In this document: piece after piece, positions 58,095 to 64,000 of the stretch
Numbering within the stretch: position 1 is the stretch's first letter
Layout: each line of letters opens with the position of its first letter
Origin: Tipula vernalis
Lineage: Eukaryota; Arthropoda; Insecta; Diptera; Tipulidae
DNA: 64,000 bases
Assembly: GCA_958295665.1 (NCBI GenBank)
Contig: OY282559.1
Coordinates: 260,716,245 to 260,780,244 of the forward strand
Direction: 5' to 3'
The notes under the pieces: generated by a model
Told to the model about the DNA's origin: nothing
Seen by the model: only the letters and a program-made list of their open reading frames with translations
Database searches by the model: none
Made by a program: the position numbers and the translations under genes

Positions 58095-58740
58095 CATGGC
58101 TGCCTCTACGGACAAGTACATCATTCCAAAATTAAATGTTGACAATTATTTTAATTGGAAGTTCCGGGTTGAAATGCTATTAAAGTAAAAAGACATATGG
58201 ACAGCAATCATTGAGGAAGAACCATCTCCTGTTACCCCATTATGGAAGAAAGCAGATGAAAAGGCATTTTCTAAGATTTTCACGGAAAGGATTCTGCTGG
58301 TAGCCGTGTACGCATTCTCCGAACAATAATGAAGCAACGAGCCGATGAGAGCGCTAATATCGAGGAGCATGTTCAGAAAGTAACTGAACTTTTCCAAGAA
58401 CTCTTGTCTCCAGACAATGACATAAAAATCGAGTTTTTGATGTCCGCAACATTATTGGGATCGCTACCAACTAGCTATGATAGCCTTATTACCGCACTCG
58501 AAGCCCGAAAAGAGGACGAACTAACCTCTTCTTTCGTTCGATCGAAAATCGTTGAAGAATACCGACAACGCATTGCGAGAGATGGCGGGACCGCGACAGC
58601 CACGCTGCAAGTGTCTTCCGATAAATCAAACAATCAGCATATTCGCAAAGGTCTCAAGTGTGCGTTTTGCAAAAAATTTGGTCATGAGAAGAAAAATGCC
58701 GCAAGTTCGCAAAGTGGTTAAAGGACAAAGAATGCAATAA
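58095..58740 (+). pseudogene. Copia element 2 Gag (nonsense and frame changes)
   Basis: MAASTDKYIIPKLNVDNYFN opens at 58095 with a stop after ~30 codons. Further parts follow in other frames (KKADEKAFSKI; RADESANIEEHVQKVTELFQ; LMSATLLGSLPTSYDSLITA). The knuckle reads CAFCKKFGHEKKNA, lacking its last Cys. Confidence 0.85.
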
Positions 58741-58783
58741 AAGTACAAATAATGCTAACATGAACGGTTAATTTAATAATAAC

Positions 58784-59278
58784 ATGTTGCTTGTCATCGG
58801 AAAAATTACTGATTGGATTTTAGACTCAGGTGTTACGTGCCATATTTGTTGTGACGCGAAGTTATTTTCCGAATTAGACTTAAATCATCGCGAAAAAGTC
58901 TCTGTGGCGAACGGGAATGAGATCATGTCATCGGGTCGCGGACTAGTGAATATTCAGTTTGTTAATGAGGCTGGTGTTGCCAAAAATGTAACCCTTTGTG
59001 ATGTTTTATACGTTTCATCGATTGGTGGTAATCTCATTTCGGTGAAGCATTTGGCACAAAAAGGCTTGCATGTTAAGTTTACCGAAAATAAATGTGAAAT
59101 TTTGTGAAACCAATATGTGTATTCATGATTGGCATCGGGTTCTCAGCCATCGCGACATGAATTTGATCAAAAATTTGCCAAATAATCAGCTCGTCGACGG
59201 TATAAAAATACAAAAATGTAGTTCCACGTGTATCACTGATTACGATGTGTGTGTGAAGGGCAAAATGTCCTGTAATGA
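58784..59278 (+). pseudogene. Copia element 2 protease and pre-integrase region
   Basis: Protease motif WILDSGVTCHICCDAKLFSE; then LYVSSIGGNLISVKHLAQKG; a frame change; then HDWHRVLSHRDMNLIKNL ... CVKGKM. It ends abruptly at ~59278 where unrelated sequence begins; integrase resumes at 63437. Confidence 0.85.
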
Positions 59279-60447
59279 TGGATAAGCCTCTATTGTTTAT
59301 AGGGCAAACCCAGTTACATTTAATTTGTTGCCTCTATCCTTTTACACATCGCACAGGCGGCATTAACCATCTAGCTCCAGCGGTGAGGTTAAATTAGTCG
59401 TGGGGATGGGGATTCAAGAATAGTGGCCTAGATTACCGCCTAAGGTAAAAAACTAATTGTGGATAAGGTGGGGGCATCGGACCCTTAAGTAGTGAATTGG
59501 TCAAACGCTGACCGTGGTCGTATGTACTGGCTCTCTAGCCGAACATTTTTTTATTTTTATACACTATCTAATTAAACTGAAAGCCCTATGGGCCCTATTA
59601 TTTGTTAGTGGGGAAAATGTGGCTATGGTATGCTGCTGTGAGCACCAGGAAAGGAAAAGATCAGTCAAGCTTCACCAATTTCCTGCCTAGTAGTTACCGT
59701 GTCAACCCACAGCCGTTATTTTGGGTGTTAATTTAACGCCTCACTCGTCTTACTTACCAATATCTCTGCTCGCCAAAGCAAAAAAAAAACACAAATCGAA
59801 AAATGAAAACTGTCACTTTTTTTTTTTTTATTATATAACCAAAAAAAATAATACAACAAAGTTTACAAAAAAAATAAAAAACACAAAAATCACAAAACAA
59901 AAAAAAACTTCCTACTTTAACATAATAAAAAAAACTCAATTCCCAAAAAAGAACTTTCTACTTTAACCACCCTTGGCTAAACTCCAAAAAAACTCACTAT
60001 CCAAAAACCAAAAAAAACCCCACGCGATAACTTTTCTTTAAAAATTTTTTTTTTTTTAGCAAAATTGAAAATGCACTTTCAAATACTAAACAATTTTTTT
60101 TTTCTGCTGAAAAACCCAAAAATCGACATCAATTACCAAGCGTGTTAAATATTTCTATTTTTCGTACATACTATATACTCGTACCTCAACTACACGGTTC
60201 ACAATTCTATATAATATCGGTCATTTACTTACACTATATCAAACAACAACACCTGCACTCAACATGTACCATATATGCCATTGAAAATGAAAGAAAAAGG
60301 TGTAATCAAATTACAAAACGTATTTACGTTTATTCAACTGAGGCTCTTATGAATTTATTAGAATTAATATGCTGACCTTCAATTAAATAAATGTATAATA
60401 AAAATAAAATAAAAAATGTAAACAGAAAATTCAGCATGACGTATATA
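59279..60447. mobile_element. Unidentified insertion in copia element 2, left part
   Basis: About 500 bp of moderately GC-rich sequence unlike its surroundings (59280-59760), then A-rich and T-rich runs (59775-60120). Open frames are low complexity. It ends at the TATA of element I2 and may resume at 63313-63436. No protein similarity seen. Confidence 0.5.
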
Positions 60448-61194
60448 CTGCCGTGCTAAACATGTTTTACTGATCTGCAAAAATCGCATTTCGAGGAAAT
60501 TGATGTTAAAGTTTTTCGAAATATTTGGGGAATAACTTGTATAAAAGCGGATTTAATTTACTTTCAAAGACTTCAAATTATGCATTAGATCATAAATACT
60601 ATGTTTCTCGAGAAAATAACAATAAATTACACATAATTAATTAATAATTTGTAGGCTTGGTCTTTTACTTTAAATAGGCTTTATAAATAATCGATTGGTA
60701 CTAAACAAAAATAACTTAAGTGCAATTAAGTCATTTATATCACACAAGAAAAACTAAAATCCTGTGTTAATAAGAAGAATATATACCTTATCTGCCGTTT
60801 AAGGTATTTATGTCTAGTTTATCGTTCATTTATTTCCAAAATAAACTATAGAATACAACCTTAAATGCTACCAAAGTCGTGTTTACTACAAAGAAAAGTT
60901 GAAATCGTTTATTATATATAAAAAATATATACCTTATCTAAGACCTTAAAAACCCTTAGTTTCTCGGATTTTATGAAATACGATTTGCAAATAGGATTTG
61001 GTAAAACTTTTGTAACAAAAGACTAGTTTAATTGCTATGTTATATTTATTTATAACAAAATTAAAAACAACTATTGAAATCATAAAATTATTTATAAGAT
61101 CGTTTTTTAAATAGCTTAAAAATCTAGTATGTAGTTTAAATTAATTCATAACATTTCTTTTTTATAAAAAAAATTCAAAACATGTCAGTCAACT

Positions 61195-62318
61195 TCCTGG
61201 ATATAAAAATCATCCGAAATAATAACAATAAACTAAAATTTGTACCGAGCAAACGGCGCAGTGGTTAAAGCTGCGGCGGTTGGATCGGGAGGTACCGGGT
61301 TCGAAACCCCATAAGGGCGGGATGCAAAAGGGATTTGTCATCATCTGATTACGATCAGTGATGAAAATGAACACATCTATGACCCTATTGAGAGTGCACA
61401 ATCCATGGGCCGACCCACCTTTCATGTCAGCACTACAGGTTGGCATGAAGCAATGCAATGTGCAGATGGTTTTCAAAGACGGATCTGTAGCCGCCCGTCC
61501 TCGATTTGGCTACTCCAGGCGTAAAGTAGGACGGTAAAAAATAAATCAATAATTCAAACAAAACAAACAAACTAAAATTTGGAATTTTTAGAAAGTCTAC
61601 TAATACAAATAGATTCATAACAGTAGATTCATTTCACCATGTGACGCACAAGCAAGCAGCGTTTCATTCTATGGCGCATAGATTATTTAATATACCTATG
61701 GAGCAGTCGGAATTTGATGAGGAGGTTAAATTTATTCAGAACGCGGCCGTAGCCAATGGGTATTCTACCCAATTTGCTGATAACATTATCAACAAGCACA
61801 AAGCCAAGCACATCAAATCATCACTCACCACATTACAACCAACCATGGAAACGGTGAATACTACTAGAGTCAGCGTTCCATACTTTCCGGATATCACCAA
61901 TAAACTGCAGCGCGTCTTCCACAAACACAACATAGAACTTGTCACCCGTCCATCAACAACCATCAAAAAGGATTTAAACAATTTTAAAGATAAGGTAACA
62001 CAAGATTTACGGTCTGGAATTTACCAAATTAAATGTTCTAATTGCCAGGACACCTACATCTGCCAGACTTCGAGAGATTTCAGCACCAGGCTTAAAGAAC
62101 ATGAAAAAGCCAACTGTAATAAATCTAGTGTTGCATATCATATGTTCCACCATAACAACAAAATAGACACCACTATTTCAAAAATAATAAAAACAGTACA
62201 TCAAAAATGGAAACTAGACGCATACGAGTCATACCACATCGCCAACACCACAAATCTCATGAACACAGATGATGCAAAAATTAATTCCCCCTTATTTAAA
62301 ATAACTTTTAAAAATTAA
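61195..62318 (+). pseudogene. Penelope-like RT tail and GIY-YIG endonuclease
   Basis: 61195-61229 plus 61569 onward (SINE removed) give FLDIKIIRNNNNKLKFGIFR, STNTNRFITVDSFHHVTHKQ, AAFHSMAHRLFNIPM, the RT thumb and linker of Penelope-like elements. Residues from ~61990 give RSGIYQIKCSNCQDTYICQT, then R...R and KEHE: a GIY-YIG nuclease domain in which the second motif reads YIC, not YIG. The frame from 61641 to 62318 is open. The catalytic RT core is absent. Confidence 0.87.
61230..61581 (+). mobile_element. tRNA-derived SINE, copy 2, with 13-bp target duplications
   Basis: Body 61243-61568. Same family as 24667-24984: ACCGAGCAAACGGCGCAGTG with A box, B box GGTTCGAAACC, common body (TCCATGGGCCGACCCACC, GCCCGTCCTCGATTTGGCTA) and A/T tail. 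AAACTAAAATTTG is duplicated (61230-61242, 61569-61581), and removal restores the Penelope-like frame. Confidence 0.93.
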
Positions 62319-62501
62319 CCATAACAAGCGCAACACCCCTTATTTTTAATTAAATTTGTGGGTTTGTCCGCCTCCGTTTTCTTTTTTTTTATTTTTTTTT
62401 TTATTTTTATATATAAGTCCTTTTTTTTTTTACCTGTTAAACAAAATTTTTGTATATATAAGAGTTGTTTTTACTTTCGTTTTTTAATTGCAAAAAATTA
62501 C

Positions 62502-62529
62502 CTGTAGATGATCTTTACAAGATCGAAAC
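62502..62529 (+). ncRNA. Hammerhead-like ribozyme core (degenerate)
   Basis: CTGTAGA, then T, a 6-bp hairpin GATCTT-TAC-AAGATC, then GAAAC. The hammerhead core is CTGANGA-stem II-GAAA; here one invariant A is T. Known: Penelope-like elements carry such motifs near their ends. Probably an inactive or variant copy. Confidence 0.45.
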
Positions 62530-63312
62530 TAGTTGTAATTTTAAATAAATAAATTCAAAAATAAAATTTTTTGTTTTTTTTTATTTTTAAGTAAGTGAAA
62601 ACTGTTGGTGTTTTGTGATTGTACAAAATAATATTAATTATAAAAAGATCACTTACGTCACTCCGCTTCAAAAAATTTTTTTTTTTTTAAATGTTTAATA
62701 TGTCAGTCAACTGAAAAATTACAAACATTCAATCAAATTGAATTAAAAATTAATATTTTTTATCACAAGAATAAAATTCAAGACTTATAATAATTGACGA
62801 TCCATTAAAACAATTCAATCTCTACCTATTGCCGGAGGATCCGAAATTGGTAAATTCATTAAGTGGTTCATTTGTAGTACAGAATAACATTACATTATGA
62901 TAAGTTAAAAGTCCTTGTATATAAGTTATTATTGATTCAATTCACATATAGAAAATTTCAAATAAGTCAATTTTGCTATTGAAAATGAAAATTCTTAAAT
63001 TGCCATAAATGCAATTTCAATTATGAAAATAAGCAAAAGTAACTTAACTTACATATTTGAAAGTAAAGGACTTTATTTGTGCCATAGATAAGGCGTTCAT
63101 GTTTAATATCAAGTAGTTAAGTCGGTGTTACTTCAAATTTGCTATTTTTTTCGATTAGAGCGAAATTTATTTTGTTTAATAATGCATTTATTAAAGTAGA
63201 TTTAATTATATTTATTTATGTAAAATATAAAGGATATTAAAACCTTTTAATTGGCATCAATAACTCAATTTCGCCAAAAATGTAGATCAGTAAAACTTGT
63301 TTAGCACGGCAG

Positions 63313-63436
63313 TATATTAATGAGATTTAGGTGAAGATGTAATCTTCAATGTCATGCTGATCACTAAATTAAATTTTTGCTGGGCTAGATTAGTAATGAA
63401 ATTTTTCTTTAGATAAGAATTCTGTTACAGTACCGC
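63313..63436. other. Unidentified insertion in copia element 2, right part
   Basis: 124 bp between element I2 and the resumed copia frame. GTCATGCTGA here is the complement of TCAGCATGAC just left of I2. Confidence 0.4.
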
Positions 63437-64000
63437 CTACCATTTCCAAAGGATTCGACCAATAGAGCTACAGAAATTCTCGATCTCGTGCATAGTGATT
63501 TAATTGGGCCGATGCAAAACCAAACCCCAGGCGGAACGAAGTATGTTCTAACATTCATCGATGATTTTCGCCGCTTCAGAACAATTTATTTGCTATCACA
63601 AAAATCAGAAACTTTCGATGCTTTCAAGCAATGCTTCGAAATGACACAAAACCGGTTTAATAAAAAATTGAAAGTGCTCAGAACCGATGGCGCTGGCGAA
63701 TATTTGTTGAATCAATTTCAGCAATTTTTCAAATCACATGGCGTTCAAGTCCAACGCACAGCGCTCTACTCGCCACAGCAAAACGGTGTCGCCAAGAGGA
63801 AAAACAGATCGCTGGTGGAGATGGCAAGATGTCTTCTGTTTGATGCTGACCTTCCCAACAAATTTTGGGACGAAGCAATTACTACTTCAAATTCTTTGCA
63901 AAACCTTTTACCCTGTAAAGGTATTGATCGCACGCCATTTCAATATTGGTACGGTAGAAAGCCGAACTACACAAACCTGCAACGATTTGGAGCTACATAA
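63437..64000 (+). pseudogene. Copia element 2 integrase, partial
   Basis: RLPFPKDSTNRATEILDLV, HSDLIGP (first Asp), FIDDFRRFRTIYLL, RTDGAGEYL (second Asp), then NGVAKRKNRSLVEMARCLLF where copia integrases have Glu in place of this Lys, so the DDE triad is broken. Then NKFWDEAITTSNSLQNLLP and YGRKPNYTNLQRFGAT, with TAA at the last three bases. The rest of the element is outside the window. Confidence 0.88.

Larger units (their letters stand above)
61182..62712 (+). mobile_element. Penelope-like element, 5'-truncated, nested in I2
   Basis: Body 61195-62699. ATGTCAGTCAACT flanks it (61182-61194, 62700-62712), and element I copy 1 has GTCAGTCAACT once at this place. It begins inside the RT (FLDIKII) and includes the endonuclease, a T-rich 3' UTR and a hammerhead-like core. 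It is itself split by a SINE. Confidence 0.88.
60448..63312. mobile_element. Inverted-repeat element I, copy 2 (reversed), carrying nested insertions
   Basis: Same ends as copy 1 (CTGCCGTGCTAAACATGTTT / complement), TATA on both sides (60444-60447, 63313-63316), opposite orientation. Own sequence ~1.35 kb; the excess is the Penelope-like fragment and SINE at 61195-62699. No transposase. Confidence 0.9.

Noticed and set aside
59721..59966. 81-codon Lys/Asn/Thr-rich ORF
   Set aside because: Product of poly(A) and poly(T) runs; no complexity.
61210..61618. Two minus-strand ORFs near the second SINE
   Set aside because: They are antisense readings of the SINE and of the adjacent Penelope-like element.

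Overview
The window is eukaryotic and reads as a transposon-rich intergenic tract of an insect. It is AT-rich, has spliced genes, and carries P-element (THAP) transposases, BEL/Pao, Ty3/Gypsy and copia elements, Jockey LINEs, a Penelope-like element, a tRNA-derived SINE and many short inverted-repeat elements. A dipteran host is plausible but not proven. I see no rRNA gene, functional tRNA gene or CRISPR array.

Likely host genes are few: two paralogous, two-exon genes (23274-24562 and 43920-45185, both +) that join an N-terminal transposase-type helix-turn-helix domain to nine C2H2 zinc fingers, and a decayed, intron-containing cullin-2 fragment (15453-15999).

Layout. 1-7450 (-): the 5' half of a BEL/Pao retrotransposon, with a tRNA-Phe-type primer site, a 3 kb leader holding 13 copies of a 104-bp hairpin repeat, an extra zinc-knuckle ORF, gag, and pol. 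gag and pol share one frame split only by a UAG in the context CAA UAG CAA UUA. 7450-14702: two broken P-element transposase genes, tail to tail, with a degenerate satellite between them. 14971-23062: nested inverted-repeat elements (families A/B/E, C, D, F, M). 23274-24562: zinc-finger gene 1. 24667-24984: SINE. 25582-36334: copia element 1, split by a 413-bp MITE and by a very young CsRn1-type Gypsy element (29977-35818). 36555-43772: MITEs, with a Jockey LINE in one and an F element in another. 43920-45185: zinc-finger gene 2. 45564-47806: two MITEs and an R1/LOA-like LINE fragment. 48004-56424: a decayed second Gypsy element split by elements I1 and K and flanked by direct copies of repeat H. 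56668-64000: a second Jockey copy (-) cut by copia element 2, which is interrupted by unidentified sequence, element I2, a Penelope-like fragment and a SINE.

Most elements are broken, so they do not form a working system. Their value is the nesting: several insertions can be placed to the base by comparison with an unoccupied homologous copy or by the restored reading frame of the host element. The most unusual functional feature is the BEL/Pao element, for its leader repeats, two Gag-like zinc-knuckle ORFs and tobamovirus-type leaky stop.
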